Program-made: the position numbers and the translations under genes
Shown: positions 17,510 to 26,680 of the stretch, piece after piece
Numbering within the stretch: the stretch's first letter is position 1
Layout: every line of letters starts with the position of its first letter
Assembly (NCBI GenBank): GCA_002382325.1
Contig: DGAG01000001.1
Location: forward strand, 156,698-212,346
Length of the DNA: 55,649 nt
Reading direction: 5' to 3'
DNA from: Epsilonproteobacteria bacterium UBA4036
Lineage (GTDB): Bacteria; Campylobacterota; Campylobacteria; Campylobacterales; Arcobacteraceae
Notes under the pieces: model-generated
Databases searched by the model: none
What the model saw: only the letters and a program-made list of their open reading frames with translations
Told to the model about the DNA's origin: nothing

Positions 17510-19009
17510 TTAAATTTCTGTATCAAACACCATTTTACGAATTTCTGTTTCACTTAGCTCTTTATTGTCATCTTTGGGTTCGGGTGGATTTTTTAATAAT
17601 AAAACCTTGTCTTTAAGATTAAATAACTTGTATTTGGTTAAATTTTTCACAAGGGTATCATTAATCATCTCTTTACTAAGACTTCCATTGCTGATCATTT
17701 TACTGATAACATTTTGAAGATTCTTTTTGGTTTTTTCAAAATTAATCTCTTCTTGCGTTAAGGCAATATACTCTTTATCCAAATACTCCATAACGGCAAT
17801 TCCGGGGTATTTAAATGTTTTAACACCATTGTAAACAAACTCTTGTGCTTTGATTGAAGCAATAGCAACACCCGTAAAAACTGAGCCTTGTACTGAAATC
17901 ATACCTTCAAGATTGGTCAATGGATTGTGTGAACAAATGTAATCTTCTTTGACAATGGAGGGAGAGTATTCTAATGAAGTGATGTTGTTTCGTAATACAA
18001 TAAAGCTTTTCCCCACTTCTTTAGGCCCTCCTTTTAACGATGAAATCTCATTTTTAAATGCCAAAAAGTTTCCGCCGACTTTTCGTGGAGAGCCTTCAAG
18101 TGAAACCAATTCATTGTCACTGATATCAAAATCACCTTCAACTTCATTGAAACTTAATGGCAGTTTTGAAAGGTTGGCAAGTCGGTCTGTTAGACGAACA
18201 TGTCCATTAACATTGACAGACATATCATCTAAAATGGTGTAATTTTTTACTTGATATTTGTCCAACCATTTTGAAATTTCTTGCTTATTTGTAAGCGCAA
18301 CTACGGGTTTATAGACATGAGAAATAACATCTTGTCCTTTATAACGCCATGTGCCTTTTTCTTCATCAAAACTGCTTTGCAGGTGATTGAGTCTAAAATC
18401 TGTAATCAAATCCCATCCGATTTCATCGGCAAGTGAGTTTAAGTCTTTGAGTTTATTCCAAAAACAAAAATAGTCTTGTCCCACAGTAATAGGACCACCA
18501 TATAAGGTTTCTAAGCTGTTGCATGAACAATCAAAATAACCTTCAATATATTTAGGTCCCCCTCTTAAAGAAGCGATTTGATTGTTGGAACATTTAAAAT
18601 CGCCTTTAACGGTTCGAGGACTTCCTTTAATTGAGAGTAGCTCATTGTTTGAACAATTAAAATAGCCCAAAACCTCTTTGGGTGCATAGGATAAATCTTT
18701 GAGTTTATTATAAGAACAATCAAAATCACCTACTTTGGAAGGGGCTCCAAAAAGGGTTTCGAGCTTGTTATGTGAGCAGTTAAAATCTTTAGTGACTTGA
18801 CTGGGACATCCTTCAAGGGTAACTAAGCCATTATCACTGATATCAAAATAACCATCGACAAGCTTAAATTCTACAGGTAGTCGTTTGGTTTTGAGTTTTC
18901 CTTTTAAATTAACGCTGCCGTAAACGCTAATTTGAAAATCATTTGACACTGTAAAGTTGTTGATTGAATAACTATTTAACCAATTTTCAATGTCTTGAAC
19001 ATTTTTCAT
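17510..19009 (-). CDS. LRR-like repeat protein with internal duplication
   Basis: 499 residues, no signal peptide. Repeats of about 20-21 residues follow the pattern DFxCSxNxLxxLxGxPxxV (residues about 74-195), each with a Cys on the presumed strand. This is a bacterial leucine-rich-repeat-like solenoid. The opening module (about 4-70) returns at 241-307: IENWLNSY...VSLDISDN-type sequence against ISKWLDKY...DFDISDNELVSLEG. So the protein is a tandem duplication, with the second half missing Cys in several units. The C-terminal 100 residues are helical. Function unknown; convergent with trpC. Confidence 0.85.
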   Translation of the reverse strand: MKNVQDIENWLNSYSINNFTVSNDFQISVYGSVNLKGKLKTKRLPVEFKLVDGYFDISDNGLVTLEGCPSQVTKDFNCSHNKLETLFGAPSKVGDFDCSYNKLKDLSYAPKEVLGYFNCSNNELLSIKGSPRTVKGDFKCSNNQIASLRGGPKYIEGYFDCSCNSLETLYGGPITVGQDYFCFWNKLKDLNSLADEIGWDLITDFRLNHLQSSFDEEKGTWRYKGQDVISHVYKPVVALTNKQEISKWLDKYQVKNYTILDDMSVNVNGHVRLTDRLANLSKLPLSFNEVEGDFDISDNELVSLEGSPRKVGGNFLAFKNEISSLKGGPKEVGKSFIVLRNNITSLEYSPSIVKEDYICSHNPLTNLEGMISVQGSVFTGVAIASIKAQEFVYNGVKTFKYPGIAVMEYLDKEYIALTQEEINFEKTKKNLQNVISKMISNGSLSKEMINDTLVKNLTKYKLFNLKDKVLLLKNPPEPKDDNKELSETEIRKMVFDTEI

Positions 19010-19127
19010 AATATATAAACCTTTATTAAAACAGCATAAGTAATACTGTGTTGGATTTTAGCATTTTTTGTCTTACAAAAAAATCATTATTCTTAAGTTT
19101 TTTTAAAGGTGCTGTTTAAGTGATTAT

Positions 19128-20144
19128 TTAATAATTAATAAGTTTATTTGTTTTTTCAGCTTCAATCAGCGATTTATTTGTACGAAGTATGGCATCGGAA
19201 ATCTCTTCTACAATACCATGTGATCGGCTTTTTAGTTCGGCTTCTTTATACAAAGTATTGGCATATTTGATCTCTTGTAAAGCTTCATGTGTTAATGCCA
19301 AATTATATAAAATAACATAACTAAAACCATTGGTGTCGTTATTTAATGTCTCAAGTAAAAGCTTAGCCGCACTAAAATGCTCTTGGTCTAACAATTCAAG
19401 GGCACTTTCAAACTGTTGTTTTTGTATTTTCGTTAATTCAATATCAAGATATTCAAGAACAGATACCTTGGTTGTGACATAATAAGGAGCCAAATCTTGT
19501 AATACTCTTTGTGCAATACGTTGAGCCAATTGGGCATTGTACTCTTGTTTGGAAGGTAAAAAATCTCCTGCATGACACTCAGAAAGAGTTTGTCTTTCGT
19601 GATAGGTTTGTGAAAAGAGAATATCTGAAGAGATGATTTCAACAATTTTGATTTGGGTTTGTACATGATAATCATTATTTTGACAACGAATGAGTTTGAG
19701 TGGGAATTTAATACACTCTTTATTTTTGTTATACTCCAAACAGTGTTGGTAATCTTTTTTACGTTTAAAATAGACGCGTTTATGTAAAGTTGATTGTAAC
19801 ACTTCTCCTTGTAAGAGAGCTTTTACTTGAGTTAAACCTTGAGTGTCATCAAAATCATCAAGCTCAACCAAAGCGGAATCATTGAGCTTTTTTTCATTTA
19901 AAATCAAATCCAAATCTTTTCGTTGAATCAGTCTAAAATAAGGTTGATTTTCAAAAGTTGTTTGGGCTAAAAGTGTTTCAATACTTGCGGCTTGTCCTAT
20001 GGTATCATTTTTAAAATCCATAACAGCCAGTTGACGAATACTTGAGTGGGTAATTTTAGGTGCGTATAGGGTTTGTACCGTAACTTTGGGAGAACATGCA
20101 GTAAAAAAAAGAGACAATAAAAGTAATAAAAGCATGTTTTGCAT
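19128..20144 (-). CDS. CsgG-like lipoprotein
   Basis: 338 residues. Lipoprotein signal LLSLFFTACSPK (Cys at 17). Residues about 35-220 look like a CsgG/curli-assembly-type domain: IRQLAVMDFKND, LRLIQRKDL-like sequence, a DxxxLxxGEV-like strand. The last 90 residues resemble TPR helices. No curli genes are nearby, so it is more likely one of the general CsgG-related lipoproteins (LpoA/PenB-activator-like or flagellar FlgT-like). It lies 20 bp upstream of nothing on its strand: it is the last gene after yggS. Confidence 0.7.
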   Translation of the reverse strand: MQNMLLLLLLSLFFTACSPKVTVQTLYAPKITHSSIRQLAVMDFKNDTIGQAASIETLLAQTTFENQPYFRLIQRKDLDLILNEKKLNDSALVELDDFDDTQGLTQVKALLQGEVLQSTLHKRVYFKRKKDYQHCLEYNKNKECIKFPLKLIRCQNNDYHVQTQIKIVEIISSDILFSQTYHERQTLSECHAGDFLPSKQEYNAQLAQRIAQRVLQDLAPYYVTTKVSVLEYLDIELTKIQKQQFESALELLDQEHFSAAKLLLETLNNDTNGFSYVILYNLALTHEALQEIKYANTLYKEAELKSRSHGIVEEISDAILRTNKSLIEAEKTNKLINY

Positions 20145-20164
20145 GAAAACTCTCCAATGCCGTT

Positions 20165-20842
20165 TTATTTAAATAAAGTTGAGCCCACTCGAATCATATT
20201 GGAACCACAAGAAATGGCTAACTCAAAATCTCCACTCATTCCCATTGAGCAATAAATAGCTCCCAATGGTTGTAACTCATCAAAAATCTTTTTGGTGGTT
20301 TCAAAACTTTTTTTAATAACAGAGCTATCTTCAACATGCGCTCCAATGCTCATAACCCCTTTAAGTTTAATATTGGGACAGTTTGTTTGAATCTCTTTGT
20401 ATGTTTGAATGGCAACCTCAGGCATAACACCTGTTTTGCTCTCTTCATAAGCAGAATTAATTTGCAATAAGCACGACAGAGTTTTATTTTTGGCTTCGAG
20501 TTTTTTTTGAAGTTCAAGTGCTAATTCCAAAGAGTCTAAACTTTGCACCAAGGTAGGATTTAAGTCAATTAAATTGTTGATTTTATTGCTTTGAACTCGT
20601 CCGACAAAATGCCACTCTAAAGGGAGTTCTTCAAGTTCTTGACTCTTTTGTTTTAAATCTTGAACTTTATTTTCACCAAAAGCCCTTTGACCTGCTTCGT
20701 AGAGTGTTTTAATGTCATTGGCTGTTGAGTATTTACTGATACCTATGATTTTGACAATGTGATGATGACTGAGTTTCAATCGGGCTTCTTCAACACGAGC
20801 AATGACACTGTCTAAATTGTGGATGGCTTGATCTTTATTCAT
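20165..20842 (-). CDS. YggS-family PLP homeostasis protein
   Basis: 225 residues, single-domain PLP-binding TIM-barrel protein (alanine racemase N-terminal fold, PROSC/YggS). The PLP lysine is in IIGISKYS near residue 36; GENKVQDL, WHFVGRVQSNK and LMGMSxDFELAI-type SMGMSGDFELAI motifs are present. It keeps free PLP levels and amino-acid balance. It follows rseP by 3 bp in the envelope block. Confidence 0.94.
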   Translation of the reverse strand: MNKDQAIHNLDSVIARVEEARLKLSHHHIVKIIGISKYSTANDIKTLYEAGQRAFGENKVQDLKQKSQELEELPLEWHFVGRVQSNKINNLIDLNPTLVQSLDSLELALELQKKLEAKNKTLSCLLQINSAYEESKTGVMPEVAIQTYKEIQTNCPNIKLKGVMSIGAHVEDSSVIKKSFETTKKIFDELQPLGAIYCSMGMSGDFELAISCGSNMIRVGSTLFK

Positions 20843-20845
20843 TCT

Positions 20846-21901
20846 TTATCCTTGCATTAATCGGTTAATGTCATTAAAAATACCTAAAAGCATTAACGCC
20901 CCTAAAATAAACCAACCGGTAATGGTTAATGCCACAAAGACTTTGTCACTGGGTTTTTTTCTGACGATCATCTCATATAAGTTAAACATAATATGACCAC
21001 CATCAAGTGCAGGTATGGGCAGTAAGTTTAACACACCTAAATTGACAGAAATCAGTGCCGTAATGGTTAAAAGGGCAACCAAACTGGTTTGAGAAGCATC
21101 AGAAATAACTTTTCCAATGGTAATAACCCCTCCCACTTCACTGCTTGGAATAATGCCTTGGATAAGTTTTTGAACCCCTTGAAAAATCATTTTAGAAGAT
21201 TCTATGGTATTGTTCCAAGCGTAAGCAATGGCTTCTATGGGGTTATGGTAAATGGTGACAACTTTGGGAGCAGGGGCAATACCTATCATTCTTTTTTTGA
21301 TTTTTTCTTTGAATAAGTTTTCTGAATCAGAGAGTTCAGGATTGATTACGAATGCTCGAATAACCCCTTCTCTTTTGACATAAAATTTCAAAGCAGTTTG
21401 AGAATTTCGAATATACTTACCCACTTCATCCCATGTTTTTATCTCTTGGTCATTGATTCGTACAATTTCATCATTGACTTGCAATCCTGCTTGAAAAGCC
21501 GGAGAGTTTTCAATAACTTTACCAATCGTTGGAGCCAAAGAATTACTGCCTAATAGAGCAATGAAAAAGTACAATACAGCAGCAAGAGCAAAGTTAGCAA
21601 AGGGACCAGCAAATAAAATAACAATACGTTGCCACGGTTTCTTGGTGTTATACGAATCATCGCCGCTTTCAATTAAAGCAGGGTTGGAATCGTCTTGTCC
21701 TTTCATTTTGACATAACCGCCTAACGGAATAAGAGAGAATTGCCAAACGGTACCTTTATACTCTTTTGAAATAAGCCGTTTGCCAAAACCAATTGAAAAA
21801 GTATGTACCGTAACACCAAAATAACGTGCTGCTAAAAAGTGTCCTAATTCGTGAATAAAAACCAAAACAGACAATACCAGTAAAAAAGTAATTAAACCCA
21901 A
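20846..21901 (-). CDS. rseP: RseP/site-2 membrane metalloprotease
   Basis: 351 residues. Zinc site HELGH in the first TM helix (about residue 18), a PDZ domain (about 125-205) with QAGLQVNDEIVRINDQEI, and the second metal motif NLLPIPALDGGH in a late TM helix. It cleaves membrane-embedded substrates such as anti-sigma factors or signal peptide remnants. One PDZ domain, shorter than the two in E. coli. TTG start with AAAGG 6-8 nt upstream. It follows pgsA by 3 bp. Confidence 0.93.
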   Translation of the reverse strand: MGLITFLLVLSVLVFIHELGHFLAARYFGVTVHTFSIGFGKRLISKEYKGTVWQFSLIPLGGYVKMKGQDDSNPALIESGDDSYNTKKPWQRIVILFAGPFANFALAAVLYFFIALLGSNSLAPTIGKVIENSPAFQAGLQVNDEIVRINDQEIKTWDEVGKYIRNSQTALKFYVKREGVIRAFVINPELSDSENLFKEKIKKRMIGIAPAPKVVTIYHNPIEAIAYAWNNTIESSKMIFQGVQKLIQGIIPSSEVGGVITIGKVISDASQTSLVALLTITALISVNLGVLNLLPIPALDGGHIMFNLYEMIVRKKPSDKVFVALTITGWFILGALMLLGIFNDINRLMQG

Positions 21902-21904
21902 ATC

Positions 21905-22447
21905 TTAACCTTTAAAATATTCTTTTGTGTATTCATATCCTGAATACAACGTCAATGCAACTGCTATCCATAACAAAGTGGTTGCAAAAGGCCAATTCAT
22001 AATTAAAAATCCAATGGCAATCATTTGTACCACGGTTTTAATCTTTCCTGCCATAGAAGCTGCAACCTCTTTTCCTTCAGCCACTGCCATAACACGCAGT
22101 CCCGTGATAAAAAATTCTCGCGATAAAATTAAAAACACTGCCCAAACACTGGCTCTTTCAATTAAGATAAGTCCCAAAAATCCAGCAAGCATTAACATCT
22201 TATCGGCAAGTGGGTCTAAAATGGAACCCAATTTGGTCATTTGATTCCATGTTCGTGCAATGTAACCGTCAAAAAAATCTGTTACTGAGGCAATAACAAA
22301 AATCAATCCTGCAAAATAATCAAACCAACTTGAGTGCCACGATGCAAAAAGAGGGTTATGACGATCAATTAAAATCCACAGCATCAATGGAGCCAATGCA
22401 ATTCGGAAAAGGGCTAAGATGTTGGGCGTATTAAGTGTTTTTTTCAT
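21905..22447 (-). CDS. pgsA: CDP-diacylglycerol-glycerol-3-phosphate 3-phosphatidyltransferase
   Basis: 180 residues, integral membrane enzyme that makes phosphatidylglycerol phosphate. The CDP-alcohol phosphotransferase motif is complete: DGYIARTWNQMTKLG followed by SILDPLAD, with the D-G-x2-A-R-x8-G-x3-D-x3-D spacing. Four or more TM helices. Start and upstream stop overlap by one base (TAATG), so it is coupled to the SDR. Confidence 0.94.
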   Translation of the reverse strand: MKKTLNTPNILALFRIALAPLMLWILIDRHNPLFASWHSSWFDYFAGLIFVIASVTDFFDGYIARTWNQMTKLGSILDPLADKMLMLAGFLGLILIERASVWAVFLILSREFFITGLRVMAVAEGKEVAASMAGKIKTVVQMIAIGFLIMNWPFATTLLWIAVALTLYSGYEYTKEYFKG

Positions 22448-23214
22448 TATCTGAATGTCGTTCCACCATCAACAATCAGTGTATGTCCTGTCACCCAAGA
22501 AGCTTCGTTGGTGCATAACCAATAACACGCATTGGCTAAATCTTCAGGTTGTCCCATTCGATTTAAAGCTGATAATTCAGCTGTCTTTTGTTTGACCTCT
22601 TCGTAATTGGTAAAGGCTCTTAGTGCATCAGTTTCAATCGGTCCTCCTGAAACTGCATTAACACGAATACCCATTTCTCCCAATTCTGTTGCGGCATATC
22701 GTACCATGGCTTCAACGGCTGCTTTATTGGTACCATGACCGGCATAGTTTTCAATATAGACTAAGTTTCCCGTTGAGCTTAATGAAACGATGGCTCCGCC
22801 CCCTTGTTTTTCCATTCGTTTTGCCGCTTGTTGTGCTCCACAAACAAAGGCATTGACTGTTGCTGTATAAATATTATTTAAACCTTTTGGTTTAAGTTTC
22901 ATAAATCGTCCATAGCCACCAACAACAGCACGTCCGTAAATCATGGCATTGGAAATAAAATAATCAATTCGGTTAAAATCTTGATCAATTTGCTCAAATA
23001 AGGCTTTATAATTTTCAGGTTCTAAAATATTAAACGCATAACAACGTGCTTTAATATTATACGTTTTTTCTAAATCTTTGACCATATCCAAAGCAACTTG
23101 TTCATTTGAGTTGTACGTAAAAGCAACGTTTACTCCCTCTTTTGCAAATCGATAGGCTGTAGCTCTTCCAATCCCTTTTGTAGCACCTGAAATGACTAAT
23201 GTTTTTCCTTGCAT
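22447..23214 (-). CDS. FabL-like enoyl-ACP reductase / SDR
   Basis: 255 residues, NAD(P)-dependent short-chain dehydrogenase. Gly-rich loop SGATKGIGRA (about 9-18). The active site is ENYAGHGTNK: Tyr and Lys are six residues apart, not three as in classical SDRs. From memory this Y-x6-K spacing and the NAVSGGPIETDAL stretch match Bacillus FabL, the third type of enoyl-ACP reductase. I infer the last step of fatty acid elongation; the Campylobacter homologue (Cj0807 region) is often called simply oxidoreductase. It is coupled by one-base overlaps to dapA and pgsA. Confidence 0.82.
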   Translation of the reverse strand: MQGKTLVISGATKGIGRATAYRFAKEGVNVAFTYNSNEQVALDMVKDLEKTYNIKARCYAFNILEPENYKALFEQIDQDFNRIDYFISNAMIYGRAVVGGYGRFMKLKPKGLNNIYTATVNAFVCGAQQAAKRMEKQGGGAIVSLSSTGNLVYIENYAGHGTNKAAVEAMVRYAATELGEMGIRVNAVSGGPIETDALRAFTNYEEVKQKTAELSALNRMGQPEDLANACYWLCTNEASWVTGHTLIVDGGTTFR

Positions 23215-24101
23215 TATTTTTTTACCTCATAATTTTTTAAGATTTTTTCTAACGTTTTCATGGTTTCTTTGCTTGGTTGTGTTAAGGGCAATCGATACTC
23301 TAAGGTCTCTAACAGTCCACAAATATACATTGCTGCTTTGATAGGAATGGGATTGCTTTCACAAAATAAAGCATTGTTAATCCCATAAAGATGATTGCTG
23401 ATCTCTTTGGCCGTTTTAAAATCACCCTCAAATACACTGTGTACCAATTGGCTTTTTAAATTGGGCAAAATATTTGCCGTCACGGAAATGATTCCAGACG
23501 CACCGCTTGTAAGCATAGGAAAATCAATGGAATCATCCCCCGAAATGACACAAAAATCAGGTCGTTGTGAAAGCAGTTCAATGGCTCTTTCTAAACTTCC
23601 TGTGGCTTCTTTAATGGCATAAATATTGGGAATATCATCAAAGAGTCGAATTGCAGTAGCTGCTTCAATATCCACACCGGTTCTTCCTGGAACATTATAA
23701 AGCATAAAAGGAATTTCAACGGAGGTTGCAATGGCTTTATAGTGTTGATACAATCCTTCTTGAGTGGGTTTATTGTAATAAGGTGCAACAGAGAGTAAAC
23801 CATGTGCCCCAACAGCTTGTGCATGTTTAGCAATATCACACGCTTCGTGTGTTGCATTTGAACCCGCACCCGCAATCACTTTGACGTGAGTTCCTTTGCA
23901 TGTGGCAACGGCAATTTCAATACACTCTTTATGCTCTGCATGACTTAATGTGGCACTTTCTCCCGTTGTTCCCACAGGAACTACCGCATCAATTCCTTGT
24001 GCTATTTGTCTTTTAATTAAACTTTCATAACAAGCAGTATCCACTTTTCCATTTTTAAAAGGGGTGATTAATGCTGTCATCGCACCTACTATAGTATTCA
24101 T
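23214..24101 (-). CDS. dapA: 4-hydroxy-tetrahydrodipicolinate synthase
   Basis: 295 residues. Condenses pyruvate and aspartate semialdehyde at the start of the lysine/diaminopimelate branch. Motifs: VPVGTTGESATL (about 41-52), YNVPGRTGVDI and the Schiff-base Lys in YAIKEATGS. Length is normal. Stop overlaps the SDR start by one base. Confidence 0.96.
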   Translation of the reverse strand: MNTIVGAMTALITPFKNGKVDTACYESLIKRQIAQGIDAVVPVGTTGESATLSHAEHKECIEIAVATCKGTHVKVIAGAGSNATHEACDIAKHAQAVGAHGLLSVAPYYNKPTQEGLYQHYKAIATSVEIPFMLYNVPGRTGVDIEAATAIRLFDDIPNIYAIKEATGSLERAIELLSQRPDFCVISGDDSIDFPMLTSGASGIISVTANILPNLKSQLVHSVFEGDFKTAKEISNHLYGINNALFCESNPIPIKAAMYICGLLETLEYRLPLTQPSKETMKTLEKILKNYEVKK

Positions 24102-24190
24102 TCTTATCCTTTATTAAACTTGTACTCTATATTTTAGCTAATTTAATGGCTATATTTATTGGTATTAACTGTATGAGAAATGCTCTCATT

Positions 24191-25450
24191 TTACTTCTCT
24201 TTTTTTAAAATTACTGTTGTCGAATTCTCTTTAACCAAATATTTGTTGGCAACATCAACCAAATCTTTGACTTTGAGTTTTTCAATATTTTGTTCATATT
24301 CAAACAAAGGTTTAATATTGTCTCGTACAAAATAACTTCCGTATAAAGAAGCAACCGAACTTGAACTTTCTAAGGAGAAAATAAAATCCGCTTTGGTATT
24401 GATTTTGATTTTTTCCAGTTCACTTTTTTTAATTTTCCCTGCTTTAATCTCTTCAATAAGCTTTAAAATCTCTTTTTCCACTTCTTTGGCTTTGACCTCA
24501 GGATTGCACACCGCAACAAATAAAAAGACACCAGGGTCTTTTAAATCCATATTGTACGCATATACGGAGTTAACCATACGTTTTTCATCGACAAGAACTT
24601 TGTGTAAAAGAGAACTTTTGCCGCTGCTAAAAAGTTCACTTAAAGCCGAAAGGGCTGTTTGGTCTTCATGTTCAAAGTTAGGAATATGATAGGCTATTGC
24701 CAACATTTGAACTTGTGAATCTTTATATAAGGTAACTCGTTTTTCCCCATCTTGTTTAGGTTCAAGGGTGTGTATGACTGTGGGAATGGGTTTACTGTTT
24801 TTAATATTTTTAAAATATTTTTCCGTAGAGGCAAAGACCTCTTCTTCACTTATATCTCCTGCAACAATCACAATGGCATTGGACGGTTGATAATAGGTGC
24901 TGTGAAAATCTTTGATGTCTTCAATACTCCAATTTTGTATGTCACTTGCAAACCCAATGGGTGTCCAATGGTATGGATGGTATAAATAGGCATTATTAAA
25001 AAGTCTAAATTGCAAATATCCCATGGGATTGTTATCCGTTCTCCAACGTCTCTCTTCTGCTACAACATCACGTTCAGGTTGAAACTCTTCATCTTTTAGA
25101 GTCAGATTTTGCATCAGTTCAGCAAAAAGTTCCAAAGATTTATCCATGTTTTGACTGCTTGACTTGATGTAATAATGGGTATAGTCAAAAGAAGTTGAAG
25201 CATTATTGACGCCTCCAAATCCTTTGACAATTTCATCAAACTCTCCTGCTTGCAAATTTTTTGTTGATTTAAAATTTAAGTGTTCAAGCATATGAGCAAT
25301 ACCGCTTTTTCCCATGACTTCATTTCGACTGCCCACTTTATAGAAAATATCAGTGGTGACAACATTGCTGCCATTTTTCATGGGAATGGCGACAATTTGT
25401 AATCCATTCTCAAGGGTTTTTGTACTGTATTGGGGTAAACTGTTGCTCAT
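24191..25450 (-). CDS. M16-family zinc protease
   Basis: 419 residues from the chosen start. Inverted zinc motif HMLEH (H53, E56, H57) with the downstream Glu in AEERRW. It pairs with the C-terminal M16 domain (about 180-400). Campylobacter has it between pyrD and dapA too. Start choice: ATG 25450 has AGGAG 5 nt upstream and begins MSNSLPQYSTKTLENG. The frame stays open to 25531. The extra 27 residues are hydrophobic (FFIFHFSLLIIF) and are encoded by heptad element 6, with a weaker ribosome site for ATG 25519. If used, the extension would act as a signal peptide or anchor. Confidence 0.88.
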   Translation of the reverse strand: MSNSLPQYSTKTLENGLQIVAIPMKNGSNVVTTDIFYKVGSRNEVMGKSGIAHMLEHLNFKSTKNLQAGEFDEIVKGFGGVNNASTSFDYTHYYIKSSSQNMDKSLELFAELMQNLTLKDEEFQPERDVVAEERRWRTDNNPMGYLQFRLFNNAYLYHPYHWTPIGFASDIQNWSIEDIKDFHSTYYQPSNAIVIVAGDISEEEVFASTEKYFKNIKNSKPIPTVIHTLEPKQDGEKRVTLYKDSQVQMLAIAYHIPNFEHEDQTALSALSELFSSGKSSLLHKVLVDEKRMVNSVYAYNMDLKDPGVFLFVAVCNPEVKAKEVEKEILKLIEEIKAGKIKKSELEKIKINTKADFIFSLESSSSVASLYGSYFVRDNIKPLFEYEQNIEKLKVKDLVDVANKYLVKENSTTVILKKEK

Positions 25451-25461
25451 TAAATCTCCTG

Positions 25462-25503
25462 AAAAAATAATTAATAATGAAAAATGAAAAATGAAAAATG
25501 TGC
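25462..25503. repeat. Heptad-repeat element 6 (single arm, pyrD/M16 gap)
   Basis: AATGAAA three times exactly (25476-25496), followed by AATGTGC and preceded by degenerate AT-rich units. It matches the RRTRA unit of the other elements with G replaced by A. No clear second arm is seen, so it is a half or decayed copy. It lies about 40-80 nt past the pyrD stop. Confidence 0.6.
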
Positions 25504-25540
25504 GTATATTTTTTGTCATTATATTTTTCACTCTCCTTGT

Positions 25541-26599
25541 TTATTTTAAATCTGAACCAATGACGTCTTGAATGGTTTTGAAACCATCTTTTTTCATCAG
25601 TTCTAAAATACCTGTATTGATGTTTTTAACCATTGAAGGTCCTTCAAAAATCAATCCTGTATAGCATTGAACCAACGAAGCACCTGCTTTTAATCGTTTG
25701 TAGGCTTCTTGGGCAGTGTTAATACCTCCTACACTAATTAAAATTGTCTTTCCAAATAACTCTTTAGCAAGGGCTTGAAAGAGTTCATACGATTTAGGAG
25801 CAAGTACAGCTCCTGAAATTCCACCAATTTCTTTGGGCTCGCGTACAAGTGAATAATCAATGGTTGTATTGGTTGCTATAATTCCACTTGCACCACTGTT
25901 AACAGCCGTTTTACACAAATCTATGGCAACATTGGCTTCCATATCGGGAGCAATTTTAAGAAAAATGGGTTTTGATGTTAATTCTCTTGCCATAGTGAAC
26001 AGTTCAGTTATGAACTTTTCATTTTGCAAATCCCTTAAATTAGGTGTATTGGGGCTTGAGATATTAATCACCAAATAATCACTGATGTCTTTAAATTTTT
26101 CAATCAAAATTTTATAATCATTGAGTGCTTCTTCTTGCGATGTGGTTTTATTTTTTCCAATATTTGCACCCACTGGAATTGCACAAGGATAGACTTTAGC
26201 TAAGTTTTGTGCAACAACGGCACTTCCTTCATTGTTAAAGCCCATGGCATTTTGCAACGATTTTTCTTCTTTGTGTCGAAAGAGTCTTGGTTTTGGATTG
26301 CCTTCTTGTGGTTTGGGGGTCATGGTTCCAATTTCTGTAAAACCAAAGCCCAATGCCATCATGGAGTTTATCATGGTGGCATTTTTATCAAAGCCAGCGC
26401 CTAATCCCACTGGATTTTGAAACGATATACCTAAAATTTCTTGTTGCAGTTTATAATCTATAATAAAATTCTTTTTAATCATATACTTATGTAAAGGAGT
26501 AATATAGGGCAAAATCTTTAATGCACACTCTCCTAAAGAATGAGCCGTTTCAGGGTCAAACATAAAGAGTATTTTTTTTAATGAATCATAATTGAACAA
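25541..26599 (-). CDS. pyrD: Dihydroorotate dehydrogenase (class 2, quinone)
   Basis: 352 residues, membrane-associated FMN enzyme that oxidises dihydroorotate with quinone. The N-terminal amphipathic helices (LKKILFMFDPETAHSLGE) are the class 2 mark. Motifs: GLGAGFDKNATM, NAMGFNNEG, NISSPNTPNLRDLQ with the catalytic Ser, and ISVGGINT. TTG start with AAGGA well placed. Between msbA and the M16 protease, as in Campylobacter. Confidence 0.95.
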   Translation of the reverse strand: MFNYDSLKKILFMFDPETAHSLGECALKILPYITPLHKYMIKKNFIIDYKLQQEILGISFQNPVGLGAGFDKNATMINSMMALGFGFTEIGTMTPKPQEGNPKPRLFRHKEEKSLQNAMGFNNEGSAVVAQNLAKVYPCAIPVGANIGKNKTTSQEEALNDYKILIEKFKDISDYLVINISSPNTPNLRDLQNEKFITELFTMARELTSKPIFLKIAPDMEANVAIDLCKTAVNSGASGIIATNTTIDYSLVREPKEIGGISGAVLAPKSYELFQALAKELFGKTILISVGGINTAQEAYKRLKAGASLVQCYTGLIFEGPSMVKNINTGILELMKKDGFKTIQDVIGSDLK

Positions 26600-26680
26600 G
26601 TTTTTTCCTTTTTAAAATTTCAGCATTTTACCCAAATCTTTTTGAAACAATCTTAATATTGTAACTTAATGTTTCAAACT

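Noticed and set aside
22447..26599. Recent horizontal transfer of the dapA-pyrD block
   Set aside because: Base and codon use match the neighbours and the gene order is that of the phylum.
26641..26678. TTTGAAACA ... TGTTTCAAA inverted repeat between msbA and pyrD
   Set aside because: A 20-nt loop and AT-rich stem make it a weak terminator candidate; the genes look co-transcribed.
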